This document shows, one piece after another, positions 12,601 through 23,800 of a stretch of DNA of 64,000 nucleotides. The position numbers and the translations under genes were made by a program. Numbering within the stretch: position 1 is the first letter of the stretch; the number at the start of each line of letters is the position of its first letter. The notes under the pieces were generated by a model. It worked only from the letters and a program-made list of their open reading frames with translations. It ran no database searches and had not been told where the DNA came from. Origin of the DNA: Parapristionchus giblindavisi (taxonomy: Eukaryota; Nematoda; Chromadorea; Rhabditida; Diplogasteridae); NCBI GenBank assembly GCA_943737045.1, contig CALSFV010000656.1, forward strand, positions 1 to 64,000, read 5' to 3'.

Positions 12601-13924
12601 TCGAACGCTCTCTCAAAGTATGATACTTAATCTTTGACCTTTTATCTTTGATCTCTAATTGTTGATATTCCCAGGACCGCCAAGGAATGGGTCGATACCT
12701 TCGCCAAGTACAACTCGGGAACTTACAACAACCAGGTATCATCTAGTTCTTCCGCTTGTCCGCACGCGTGCTTTCCGCGTATCCGCTTCTGAATCAGAGG
12801 CGTAACCACGTCCATCTCTACTAATCCTGCATACTCTCAGTGGGTCGTCGTCGACTACAAGAAGTTCACGCCCGGCAAGAAGCTCCCCGACACCGACGTC
12901 GTCTGGATTCTCGAGCAAGTACCGTAAGTCGCCGCCTGATTCAGGGAGCGCGCCAAATTCAAATTTGAATTATTCCAGCGGTTTCACCGATCAACGTGAC
13001 ATGACGTGGTTCCTCAACACGTACTCGTACTTCCCATCCTACAATGTCCCGTATCTTAACTCTATCGGAAAGCTAACAGGATTCGCTGAGAAGGTAGAAA
13101 TTTATTCCACGCGCCAAATTCAAATTTAAAAATATCAGCACCAAATTTAAATTTGAAATATTTCAGGCGAAGACGTACAACTGGTACAAGTGGGGACACT
13201 CGCCGAGAGCCAGAATTTTCGACAGAGACCACCACAAGGTTGTCGACATTGACTCGCTCACCAGTCTCATGAGGTACGGTAGTTTGATCGGGTCAGACTA
13301 CGGGTCATAAGTTATACAACGGTAGTTTTATCATAATTTCTCAACTTTCCAGATACAACGACTACACGCATGACGAGTTCGCCAAGTGCAAGTGCGATCC
13401 ACCCTACACTGCCGAGGTACGGTAGACCCTTTCCTGGAAATTTGAATTTGAATTTTAAATTTTCTTTTTTTCAGGGAGGAATCTCCGCCCGTGGTGATCT
13501 CAATCCTTCCAATGGAACATGGGAAGTCGACTCGATGGGCTTCCGTAATCATGCTGGTCTCGACTACAAGGTGAGGAAAATATAGGAAATGTACTAGCTT
13601 GAAGACACACGCATTCACCACAAAACATCAATTACCCTAACCACTTCCAGGGTACCAACTTCGAGATGTTCAAGAAGCTGCAATTCCGTGCATGGGGAGG
13701 ACCTCCCTTCGATCCCCTGCCACCTTTCGAGTGAGTTTATCGATTAGCGTTTACCGTACTCCGGAGTGTTTCCTCAATCTCGGTCGATCATGAACTGACT
13801 TCATTTCAGCTGGGCCAACACTCGCGTCGTAGCCAATCACTATGGCCAGCCTCAAGTTTGGAACTTCACCTATGTCGATCTGATGTGGGAAGCCGAAGTT
13901 ACGGTAGATGGACTTCAGGGATAA
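9544..13924 (+). CDS. Phospholipase B-like protein (PLBD family), 20 exons, 579 aa
   Basis: Reconstructed exons: 9544-9624, 9910-10009, 10081-10153, 10246-10322, 10899-10993, 11369-11440, 11554-11660, 11793-11916, 12144-12222, 12274-12368, 12432-12503, 12574-12617, 12675-12735, 12841-12923, 12979-13093, 13167-13273, 13353-13416, 13475-13570, 13651-13730, 13810-13924. All junction phases agree and sum to 1740 nt, the usual size of the family. Residues 1-19 form a signal peptide. Family landmarks in order are GWGILEVET, GMAEGELTRLQIYYH, GKCSGLLKL, YNSGTYNNQW (352-361), VPYLNSIG, SPRARIFDRD (438-447) and a C-terminal VWNFTYVDLMW. Cys232 in GKCSGL is where PLBD proteins cleave themselves to expose the N-terminal nucleophile, so the protein should mature to a two-chain Ntn-type amidase/lipase in lysosomes or secreted. 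Several N-x-S/T sites fit glycosylation. Exon 2 has a weak acceptor (gttaag), so its first residues are the least certain. Introns carry a palindromic MITE and TTTGATC-rich sequence. Confidence 0.93.
9641..9681. repeat. ATTT microsatellite in intron 1
   Basis: About ten tandem ATTT units lie within the first intron of the PLB-like gene. Confidence 0.95.
11441..11553 (+). repeat. Intronic tandem repeat of about 46 bp
   Basis: Intron 6 of the PLB-like gene consists almost wholly of two and a half copies of a unit built from gtagtttgatctttgatctt, then ttgtag, then tttgaacactg. The same TTTGATCTTTGATC word recurs in introns 9-12 of this gene and, reversed, in intron 5 of the chemoreceptor at 23140-23171. 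Confidence 0.8.
11972..12088. mobile_element. Palindromic MITE, family 1, copy a (PLB-like intron 8)
   Basis: Ends TTAAAGTGACACTCCGAGC and GCTTGCGGTGTGCCTTTAA are inverted repeats followed inward by CTAATTTGAAACTC and its complement. The arms meet around ctctctcgctttctttgttt. About 117 bp, no coding capacity, lying between exons 8 and 9. Confidence 0.8.
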
Positions 13925-14500
13925 GACTACCGTAATCCTCGTATCGATACCGTAACCATGTCTGGAATACGGTACCTAATATATTGTCGTATTTGTTGTT
14001 GCACTAATCACTTTTGTTGATGTATTTTGGACCGTTGAAACGGGCAGTTTTGATAAGAATGTAATATTGTGATTTCTGATGATTTTGATGATAAAGGATT
14101 GTCACATATGGCGAGATCAGATATCAAAAGTAAAAGATCAAAGAAGGCCTCATGCAAAGTGTGAGAAGGCCCTCGAAACTTAACGCAAACTATGTGGCGT
14201 ATTCCTCAGAAGTTATTACACCATACCGATCTTTTAAGCCAACTTTTCTCTAATTCTATCGAAAGCACATTCTCTCTTTTCACAATCTTTAGCAACTTTT
14301 GATCGAAAGTTTGGTAAAGTTTCCCCAGAAAAAGAATTAGGCGCTACTTCCTTTTATCCGCGTGCAAGGGGGCGGGGCGGCGGATATTCGGAAGTAGATC
14401 CAAGAATTAAATGTAGTAGGCTTACAAATGTACGTGTAATGAAATGATTGGAACTCTGCTTATATTTGAAGTAATTCATTTATCTAGAATAGAATAAAGA
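13925..14500. other. Convergent intergenic region
   Basis: This 576-bp gap separates the 3' ends of two convergent genes. It contains a GC-rich patch near 14368-14385 and an AATAAA on the plus strand at about 14494, which could serve the PLB-like gene if its 3' UTR is long. TACCGTAA words occur at 13929 and 13950. No gene is seen. Confidence 0.5.
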
Positions 14501-15805
14501 TCAAAGACAGGGTCCGATGGAGCCGGTTCTGTGGTAGAGATTTCCTTGTGTGCGGTACGGATAATGATCTGCAAATCGAAACATGCCTAACCATGAATTT
14601 AATTTCCAAATAAATTGTATTATTAAAATTAGATACCTTATGTGCGCAAATTATCTGTATACAAAAATGTTACAAAAAAGGGAGTTACTACCGTAACCCT
14701 ATTTTCGTTAGAGTGTCCGCCTTTCATTATTTCGTACACGAGAAACGCGATGCAATTTTGCAAAACAACTACTCACCTCCGTACGGAACATACTTCTGGA
14801 AGTAGCCTGTGCAGTCAGGCTCCTGCAACGAATCAGAATTCAGTCAGCGTCCGCGTTGCGGTCACTGTACTCACCTCGTAGACCTGGACACAAGTACCGT
14901 GAATGTCCACCGAGCCGATATCCGTTCGCGGTAGATTGGTACACGATAAACCAGAAAGACGGGTAATCGGGACTGCAGAAATAATTTTTGGCTAAAATTT
15001 TGGGATTTTGAAGTTCTGGGACTGTCGGAAGTAAGAAGAGCTTTGTCACATCAGAGTCTACTCTTGATAAATGTGTTTATAATGAAATTAAATTGAATGA
15101 CTGAAATTATGCGAAGATAAACCTCGGAAGAAAGTTTCCTGGTAGAGTGAAACATCATACGGTTCCACTGGACATGGTCCAATGGAGCTCGTGTCATGAT
15201 AAAGGGTTCCTTCGGGCAGTGATCGATGTTTCATCTTGTCACCTCAATCAATTATTGAATGTTATCGATTTTTCATTATTGATTGATTGATTGATTATTG
15301 AGCCAATATTGATTATTCACTCTATCTCACCTCCGAGCAGCTTCATCGAGATACCATTGCAGTCGGTGTCCTAAAAATAAATATCGATCGACCCCGTTGC
15401 GCAGAGATTCAGAAGCGCAGCGGTTAATCCGAACTCACTCGATAGACGATAACGCAAGTGTCGTGAATGTTCATCGATCCGACCTCTTTTGTAGGAAGGT
15501 TCGTACACTCGTTTCCTTTTAGATGGGCAACCAAGCCACCTTAGAAATATTTTGATCATAAGTTAATAGATTAAAACGAGTTACAGGCATTGCCACATCC
15601 CCACTAAACGTCTTCGTCACTAGTAATTACTCAAGACCATGAACATTTCCCAGCTTTGTTGTTATATGGAGATAAACAATACGAATAAGAATAGAAATGA
15701 ACCCCCATTACCTTGAAAGAATCGATTCTTGTAGATGGAAACTTCGAAAGGCGATGCAAAAACTCCGGAAAGAGCCACAAACAAAATAGCAATGGTCAAT
15801 TCCAT
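14501..15805 (-). CDS. Secreted two-domain beta/gamma-crystallin-like protein, 7 exons, 188 aa
   Basis: Exons in transcript order: 15805-15712, 15539-15439, 15370-15331, 15242-15123, 14972-14875, 14822-14777, 14568-14501; all phases agree (567 nt). Residues 1-17 are a signal peptide. The mature protein is two copies of an approximately 80-residue domain (about 20-102 and 107-187). Each contains two Greek-key motifs of the Y-x6-G type with a later Ser: Y25-G32/S53, Y64-G71/S98, Y112-V119/S139 and Y150-G157/S183. The third motif has Val where Gly is usual. Shared blocks are CTNLP, IHxTCVxVY, DCxG and SIGPC, with cysteines at matching places (43/129, 60/146, 69/155, 102/187), suggesting disulfides. 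Intron phases 1-0-1 repeat in both domains, so one gene segment was duplicated. Ligand and role are unknown; Ca2+-binding N/D-N/D-x-x-S/T-S signatures are not clear. The family call rests on motif spacing. No trans-splice acceptor is seen before the ATG. Confidence 0.8.
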
Positions 15806-16483
15806 ATAGTCACAAGAATTGAGCGGACAGCCGCTTATTAAACTTATTAAACAACTTGAGAAATATATGGATAGATGTATGAAGTTTGCTTAATTAAGTC
15901 ATGTGGTTAAGCAAATTAAATCGAATGTCAACATTAAAATTCGGAAATATTCTAAAGTACTCAAAATATATTCGATGACGTATAGAATAACAACTCATCT
16001 CATAAGATGTAATCTTATTCACTCCATTCATACAAGAGGTATATTATTGATCGACTAAGATCTTATCTGCCCAAACACTGAAAACAAATAGTTCTAACCA
16101 TAAAAGATCAAATAAAACATAGCCGTTATTCTCATTTACTTGTTGTTTCAAACGTTTCCACATCTTTTTGATGTGTAATAAATAAAATAAATAAAAAATA
16201 ATTCTGAAGTTGACAAATCGCAACCCCGAAACAACTAGATACTATCAGAACCGCGACGGGTTTTGATTCTACTCAAAATGGTCTAAGATACTTTTCTGCT
16301 CATTTCCCATGTATGGAAAGTTGTATCCATTCCGAACTTGATCTTTGACCTTACGATCTCTTTGGTTTGAACTATGGGAGACTCTCTGACTGGACCGAAT
16401 TTTCCCCGGCCGTGAATGCAAAAGAATTTTGAACGATTTTTTGGAAACAACTGTTGTATACTAATTACATACAATACCCCAGC
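15806..16483. other. Upstream region of the crystallin-like gene, otherwise empty
   Basis: AT-rich sequence that should hold the minus-strand promoter. A tttgatgtgtaataaataaa word at about 16168 resembles a LINE tail. No gene is supported; the 63-codon minus-strand frame at 16283-16474 is unrecognised. Confidence 0.4.
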
Positions 16484-16672
16484 ATCGCAGATAGACCAGA
16501 AGTCCCATTGTTATGACCCTGGAGCTGTCGCTATCCGCGAGATTTGTCGTTACCAGATGTCTATCCTTCAGCAAAACTCGTTAGTGTAATCGCTCTGTAC
16601 TTCAAGACGGATCGCCTCTTCCAGTCCCCTATCGTAATAGCCGTTCTTAGATCGTCGGATTAACTTTCCGAA
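16484..16672 (+). pseudogene. Histone H3 pseudogene fragment
   Basis: One frame at 16518-16557 reads PGAVAIREICRYQ, close to the H3 core block PGTVALREIRRYQ. In another frame, 16598-16639 reads YFKTDRLFQSPIVI, close to H3 DFKTDLRFQS. The intervening H3 segment is largely missing, the two pieces are in different frames and a stop follows the first. HRR at 16484 may be the remains of HRYRP with an insertion after it. Nematode H3 genes are often intronless, so lack of introns does not decide between a retrocopy and a broken gene copy. Confidence 0.7.
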
Positions 16673-16737
16673 TTCCTCGCCAAAGGGTCACCATAATGAC
16701 AAAAAAACATCCGCTCACGTGCCGTGGAAAGCACACA

Positions 16738-16865
16738 ACATTTACCTCTCTCAATGGTCTCTTCATTGTGCACACTATTTCTCTGTTCTCTAACAACGAG
16801 AGAGCATTGCGCGTCGAAGAGACCGTTGAGAGTGGTTACGCTCCCTTTCACAAATGTGTTCGAAC
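16738..16865. mobile_element. Palindromic MITE, family 2
   Basis: The left part (ctctctcaatggtctcttca) pairs with gaagagaccgttgagagtgg, and tttctctgttctct pairs in part with the agagagcattg side. A related copy lies at 27219-27325, and pieces occur at 25492-25560 and about 7090-7135. No coding capacity. Confidence 0.55.
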
Positions 16866-18524
16866 AACTAAGCGTGTATGTTGTACTCTTTCACGCTAAA
16901 TGCCCAATTGAGTTTATACATATTTTTAAAACATCTCGAATATTCATAATGTCCTACGATCTACAATTAATTTTCGTAACATAATATTTATATTTCTTTA
17001 TTTATGCCGCTATAAATAAATGGGAAATAAACAAACTATAAATCAATAAGTACTGCCCTGGGAAGTGCCATAAATTAACAAAAATTTTATTTAAAAAAAA
17101 CGTATTCCGCTTATATTCTACGGTATTAGAAACTCGACGTATCTTTGTTTTGTCTACACAAAACATATTCTCAGACTAGTCTCCCCGGGGCTGCTTTTGA
17201 TTGGTTAGGTAGAAAAATAGCGCAATCAGACATCCATTGTTATCGAAATGATGTGTATTCGCTTGTTTTCTCTCTCTGCTACGCCGAGATTTTTCTTCAT
17301 GCACTACTTGAAAGTCAAGAACAGAAAAAGAAATACGAACAAAACTTTGTCTTCTCCAATATATTTTTAGTTTATGTTCCTTCTAATGAAGTTAATTTGT
17401 TTGTGGCACTGTCTGTGTCGAGGATGATTATGGCACATTTGGGGAGTTCAACATTAGCCCCCCCCCCCATACAATTTGATATTATCTGTTTTTTTTAAAC
17501 GCGATCTTGGATGATAGAGGAGTGAGAAATGTGAGAATGGCCAGGGGCTAGTGAAATCTGCAAGAGTGTATTTCATTAACTGCACCGTCCTTCATTCCTA
17601 TCAATAAGTGTCGAAATGCAACCGATATTTTACGTTTAAAAAAATAGTTATTTTCCCGAAATATCCAGAGATCTTCGCGTCAGTCAAGTATTGTGTACGG
17701 AGGTCCCTCATGAGCCCTGTTATTTTGTTATTTTCATCTTCGACTGAGAGAGAGGGAGGGAGTACTCATTGTGGGTGTGTTCCAGTCTAAAACAATCGAG
17801 ACGCCGGACGTACTCTGAGTACTTTATACTTTTCGCCCTCTATTCCTTCCCGCGTCCCTATGTTTGTCGTTGTTCTATTATTCCGGGTCAATTTAAAATC
17901 TGACAGGCTAGATTTCGAATAAAATGATAGATTTCGCTCTCTACAATTTTTTTTCAATCTCCTACTCGCGGTATCTAGAATCCTGTTTTTGTTTTTCTTG
18001 CCTCCGCTACTTCCTTCCTCTGGCCTATCCATCCTTCTGTATTCCCTTATCCAGTCCACCGTCACGAAATCTGTCTTCTTTCTCCCTTATTCGGTCGACC
18101 AATCTAATCACTGACTCTTGTTGTTTTCTCCTCGGAGGGACTTTCCATTCACAAACTCATTCTTTTTCTACTGAGACGTATTTTACCAACTGTTCGTCAC
18201 CTATCACAACAATGCCGCCAGACCTAGTTTAAAATCTATCGCTCATAGTATTGGTTTAGGCGTGATAAGTCCACTTGAATGTAAATATCCTGAGTTTCGT
18301 CGGTTTTTAATGTTGTGATGCAAATTTAGTATCCCTGCACGGAATAGGTATATGGGGAGTGGAAGAGACAAGCTCTTGGGTGAGCGACTCTGGTATTTCA
18401 AAACTGCTAGATTACTACAAGTCAAAACAGATTTGACGAAATGCATTACAGTATTATGCACCACTTGCAGTAAACTTGCGTTTTACTAGCCGTAGACTTG
18501 CAAGTCTATGGCTAGTGAGAATGA
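16866..18524. other. Intergenic stretch without a supported gene
   Basis: Two longish open frames occur, 17145-17498 (+, 117 codons) and 17787-18065 (-, 92 codons). Neither shows a recognisable domain, exon-like borders or steady composition. A perfect-looking palindrome (gtagacttgcaagtctatgg, within tagcc/ggcta) lies at about 18488-18516. A C run occurs at 17459-17468. Confidence 0.4.
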
Positions 18525-18752
18525 TCAGTAAACCACTAGTTTGGAAGTACTTGAGGAGTTCCATGTGGACAAATATCTAGACGCACAAGTAGAAAGAGAT
18601 TTGAGAATACAAAAAGGTAGAGATATCCGATAACGATGACTAATTTTATTGCAATCAATATAAAATAAGTTAGAGGAGTCAAATAGGCAATAGTATTGTG
18701 TTATGACAAGTGAAGATGAAACCATTGTTTTTACGTTTGCTCGCTTTAACAT
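18525..18752 (-). pseudogene. LINE 3' coding remnant, minus strand
   Basis: This minus-strand frame ends in KSLSTCASRYLSTWNSSSTS, matching the STLSTCASRVIDIWNSLSTD block of the remnant at 7751. It is a fragment of the same type of LINE reverse-transcriptase C-terminus, with no intact domain left. Confidence 0.5.
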
Positions 18753-18993
18753 GGAATGGATGAAACATATAAGAAAGAATCAAATTCAGTTGATTACGTT
18801 TGCATGCACCTATGGCTAGTGTCGTTCTAATGGCTTATGAAATGGAATGACCGAAGGACGATTTGAACCTTATTTGGTAACCCTACGCTTCGAAATGTTG
18901 TATGACTGCACCATGATGTCTAGACTCATAGGAAAAAGGAGGGTGGCTTTCCATCTTCCAGTGCTACGAAACAACTTCTCGGATTAATTTTGA

Positions 18994-19095
18994 TTTAAAT
19001 TCACATCCAGGGCTAGTTTTACTCTACGCATTGGCAGTACTCTCTCGTAGACAAAGAAAGCGAGAGAGTGAGGCCAGAGCGGAGTACCAGAAAAT
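18994..19095. mobile_element. Palindromic MITE, family 1, copy b
   Basis: Starts with ttaaattcacatccagggct, with tactctctcgtagacaaaga, then aagcgagagagtgaggccag, then agcggagta inside. The arms are more diverged than in other copies. Confidence 0.65.
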
Positions 19096-19353
19096 GAGGC
19101 AGAAAACTCTTGGGTTTCATTTAAAAATGCAATTTTTATTCTTAATTCGGTAGGGGTAGATTTAACAACATAGAAAAGATTACATATTATATTTAATCTC
19201 TTGGTCTGACTGATTCCAGGTGTGAGATCTGTAACACTTTTATAATTTTTATCATTAGACACATCGTTGTAATCTCTTCGGATTTGAGTGCGAAAGACAT
19301 TTGGCAGTAACGTGCGGATTATAAGCATCATTTAGAATATGTTGCGAAATCGA

Positions 19354-19452
19354 TTTAAACTCACACCCGAGTTATTTTGAAACTCTCCGCTCTGGCAATG
19401 CTCTCTCGCTTATTGCTAAAGCGGAGAGTAAATTAGCTCTGGGTGTCTGCAC
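19354..19452. mobile_element. Palindromic MITE, family 1, copy c
   Basis: ttaaactcacacccgag, then attttgaaactctccgctct, then ggcaatgctctctcgctt are followed by a shortened right arm gcggagagtaaattagctct, then gggtgt. The right arm lost part of its inner half. Confidence 0.75.
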
Positions 19453-19879
19453 CGAAAAAATTACGCGGATTAAGTGCACTGATCTTTCCTTTCGCAATGG
19501 TATGTCTGTTTTGTACGTTAAAAAAAATTGAAGTTCTTTGTCGATATAATGGAACAAAACAGACAAACATGAACATTTGAACCTACTCATGCTAAACACA
19601 TTTTCCTCTAACCCTACGCATCCTTTATTCGTCTTCCCCCTACCCCGCAGTCCTTTTCCGATGCTTTATCTCTTTATTTCACTAGCCAATTCAGTTTCTG
19701 ATTCAGACGCCTACAATTGTTTTGCCGAGATCTCTTATCGTCTCTTTTTTTCTATTCTATCGTGTGTTGTTATAGGTCAGTGTTATCTGGCCCCAGGGGA
19801 GAGTTGTGATAGGAAGGAACGTCGGAGGAACTTTAGTTCGAACAGCGGGCATTGAAAAAAACCTTGTTTTCGTCTAGAC

Positions 19880-20056
19880 TACACAGAGAGCAAACTTGCC
19901 CAAATATGGGGAATAGATTTGCCATCTTCCACTACTTGTGTAAACGAATGCTAGCCCAAAGACCATCGATTTGCCCATATACAGGCAAACATTTGCCAGA
20001 ATGCGGGCAAATCGCTCGCCAACTAACGTTACTCGGGCAAATTTAATCTCTGTGTA
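19880..20056. mobile_element. MITE, about 177 bp, TA-flanked
   Basis: Inverted ends: tacacagagagcaaacttgc then cc on the left, and gggcaaatttaatctctgtg then ta on the right. The outer TA on both sides fits a TA target-site duplication as made by mariner-type transposases. The interior repeats the GGGCAAAT/ATTTGCCC word several times. Confidence 0.65.
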
Positions 20057-20881
20057 TGTGGTATCTGAAAACTGGAAGTGTGCTTGAAGAGTTTGCTTGT
20101 AGTCTACTTCAAGTACGCCACCTCTGCCATATCGAAGGAGATTACCGTGTAAAATTTTGCGGAATGTAAATTTCGTAATTTTTAACGGAATTTTGGCATG
20201 CATGTTTTCTACGCAGAATGTAAATTTCCACTGGGAATTTACATCCGGCGGAGTTGACGTGGGCGTCGTTACGGTAGAGACACGTAAGGCAAATGTAACA
20301 AGGTATTACGATTATTCTTCGCCTATCTGTTTTGACAGTTATCCATAACCCCGATAGTTATAGTCACTGAACATGACAAGCTTCGATAAGCGTTTAGCAC
20401 GAAATAATTAATGTACTTTGCTGTTTTTAAGCCGGCTTAAGAGCTTACAAATACTGGGAACGAGTGAAATAAGACTAGCTCATGTTCCACTCCTTCCTAT
20501 TCTCCCTCTTCGTCTTCATATCTTCCATTTTGCCATTATCCATGCTACTATTGCACGTCTGCAACCACACATTCTATCGTATAGCCATTGCGCGTATCCC
20601 GAAACCCTGCTAATATCGTACAATGTTTGTAATTTCCCCATTTTGAAAAGTTTCGGAACAAATTTCCTGTTTTGAACTTATTATTTTCGAGCTTCCGCTT
20701 AAAAACGGTAATACATCCTTCAGTACCAGTGAACATGTAATGTTCCAAAACAAAAATAGGGGTAGTACCAAAAATAGGGTGTCTATTTTTTTGATATTTC
20801 ACATATTTCGTTCCACTCGAACATTTTATGCTTGATGAAACACACTTGTGGTGTACGATAAATAAATTTCGTCTTCTTCAG
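20057..20881. other. Upstream region of the chemoreceptor gene
   Basis: No gene is supported; the 85-codon frame at 20418-20675 is unrecognised. A short hairpin (tgtaaatttcc-act-gggaatttaca) lies at 20218-20242. The stretch ends in cgtcttcttcag at 20881, a likely trans-splice acceptor touching the ATG. Confidence 0.4.
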
Positions 20882-23800
20882 ATGACAATGATTGAGGCTT
20901 CACTACACGGATCATATTCTTCTACCATGGCCATGTGCTTTCTGTATATTACAGTGGGTGAGTATCAATTCGCTTATGCAGTGTTCAGAACTTGGAAAAT
21001 GCACGAAAATGCGGAAAATGCTGTTCAGAAGTTCAGCCGGAAAATGCTCCTGAAAATGCTCATTTTCGAGGATTTTAAGCTAATTTTAATGGTTTTTTTG
21101 TTTAATATCAACGTTTATTGGTCGCAAACAGTGTTATGGACGCATTTTATTGATGATAAGTGATAATTTTAAATATGGACTCGCTAGGTTGATTTTTCGC
21201 AGCATTTTCGTTGATTTTCGGCTTAAAGTGCTCAAAAAAGGATCATACGATGTTTATTTCAGCAGCATACTTTATAAATGACCTAAGTTAGCTGTTTTCC
21301 ATGAAACAACGAGGTTCAACGCTTTTAAAGTGTATAAAACCATCTTTTTCGATCCAAAATCGAGCATTTTCGAGCATTTTCCACCTGAACTTTTGAACAG
21401 CATTTTCCGCATTTTCTTGCATTTTCCAAGTTCTGAACACAGCATTAGTGGCACAATATCAATGTCAAATCAAATTATCTTCAGGTCTCATCGCAGTTAT
21501 GGCTAGTGTACTCAATCTCGCAATGTACTTACGCACTAAAGAATCTAGACGAATGTAACTATAATCATTAATTGCTTATTTTTCTAAAATTATTATTATT
21601 AATAATAATATTCTGACGAAATTAAGTTACATCTTCTTCATCGCCTACGAGTGTGGCGTTCTCATCAACAGTATCTCATTCATTCTAACTGGAGGAGGAC
21701 GAATGAGGGCATTGACTAATGGGACTATCTATATGCCCATAACAGTGGAGCAGTGCTTCTTTGATGTAAGATGGTGATAATAAATAATAATAATATATTT
21801 CAATAATAACCTCAATAACAATGATAGCAGCTATGTATCAACTTTATAATATAAGCCAAAGGTGAGGAGAATAATGTTCTTTTAAAGTCTCACCCCGAGC
21901 TAATTTCACGCTCCGCTCTAACAGCATTCTTTAGCAAACAAAGAAAGCGAGTGAGCATTTCCAGAGCTGAGAGTTTTAAATTAGCTTGGGGTGTATCTTG
22001 AAAATTCCATTTCCAATTAATCGTAATTAAGAAATTCTGGCCGCATACTTTAATCATCGGAACCGAACTGCCCACGCTATTTCTTATTCTCACTTCTTTC
22101 GAGAGGTACGTTTCAGAAAAAAATATTTTATGTATCATTATCCGAATATATAGCTTATTCGTCGTAGTCGTCACTATGATAACATTTTTTTCCTTTTTGA
22201 ACCCTTAGGGAGGAACTATTATATTTTTTATTTATCATTAATCTTTATTCTATCTCACATCAGACTACTAGTCATGAGCTTTTTTCTACTGATGAAAAGA
22301 TAGATCTTGACCACTTATCAGCACCGTATCCCTTTATCGCAGGAATAAGGAAACCGATTGCGTACTACGAATCTTACTGCAGTACTTGTGATCAATTAGT
22401 GATTGCTCGTAAAAGAACAGATTTCTTCTAGTGCATATTCTGTATTTCCTATTACATTTATAGCTAAGCTAAAGAATGAAATATGTATCATATAATATAA
22501 AGCGATTTGACGAGAATAGAAAATGAAATCATGAATGATATCTATAATTGTTAGGAACTGCCTCTTAAAACGATACACCTTACAAGTCTTTTTAGTCTCA
22601 GTGAGACTTTTGAATAAGAGTATTTTTCCTCAATTGGTATAGGAAAAATATGATAGGAACCAAAAAAATAGCTGCTGCCATGCACTTTCAGATTTTATAT
22701 AATTAATTTTAATCAAAAATAATGCATGCGCACTTGAAAATTGCGTTTTCACAAAATTAAAATTAATTATAAAAAATCTGAAAGTGCATGGCTGTGGCTA
22801 ATTTTTTGGCTTCCATCATATTTAACCTATACCTATCGAGGAAAAATACTCTTATTCAAAAGTCTCACTGAGACATAAAGGACTTCCCAAGGACTTGTTA
22901 GCTAATTTGAACCACTCCAAGCTGGCCACAATCTCTCGCTTTATTTGTCTGCGAGAGGGTATTACCAGAGCGGGAGAGGTTCAAATTAGCTCTTTGTATT
23001 CGTTTTGTCTATGGTAACAAGCCATAGCCCCATTCAGAATCTGTGCCGTGCTGTGGCCCCGCGGATACGAACGCCTCTTCAACAACAAAATGAAGCTCAT
23101 CTTGATATCGATCCAGATTCTGATCGCCCTGGTGAGATGAAAGATCGAAGATCAAAGATCAAAGATCAAAACCCTCTTTCAGCTTTCGCTAGGAGTTGCA
23201 GCAGTTTCGGCTTATGGAAATCATGATTTTACTTCGGAACATTGCGCGATCATTTCGTCTACCGCTATTTGGTAAGCTCTCATTCTACGAAGATTTTTGA
23301 AATTTGAAATATGTATTTTTCATTTAAAGAATAAAATATAAATATCGCCTTTTGCAATTTAGAAATGCATTTCAGGTTTTCCACCGGCCACTTTATATTT
23401 ATCATTCTCGGATACTCAGCCTCTTTCATTTCACTTCTTGTCCTGAAATCGTACAGTCGTGTGAGCACTTTGCGGAATTCTCTCAGAGACAAAGAAACAG
23501 AAACAAACAACCAAAGGGGGAAAACGAGATATTTTAATTTTATTTTATTTAAAGACACACCCGGGATTATTGCACTCTCCGATCTTACAATGCTCTCTCG
23601 TATCCAAAAGGCAAGCGAGCATTGCCAGAGCGGAGAGTTTCAAATTAGGTCGTGATCCCTGTTACGTATATTATGATGGAATAAAGTATAAAATAATATA
23701 AGATAAGATGTTCCTTTAATCGAAAGATAATTTGCAGAGAATAATGCACCGTGTGTCCGAAAAATCATTCCGAGCCAAACAACGAAACTCGAAGACCAAT

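Noticed and set aside
17145..17498. 117-codon plus-strand open frame
   Set aside because: No motif, no exon-like ends, and it ends in a C run and T run. It starts on a non-ATG codon.
17787..18065. 92-codon minus-strand open frame
   Set aside because: Basic, low-information sequence without a recognisable domain or convincing splice sites; at most LINE debris.
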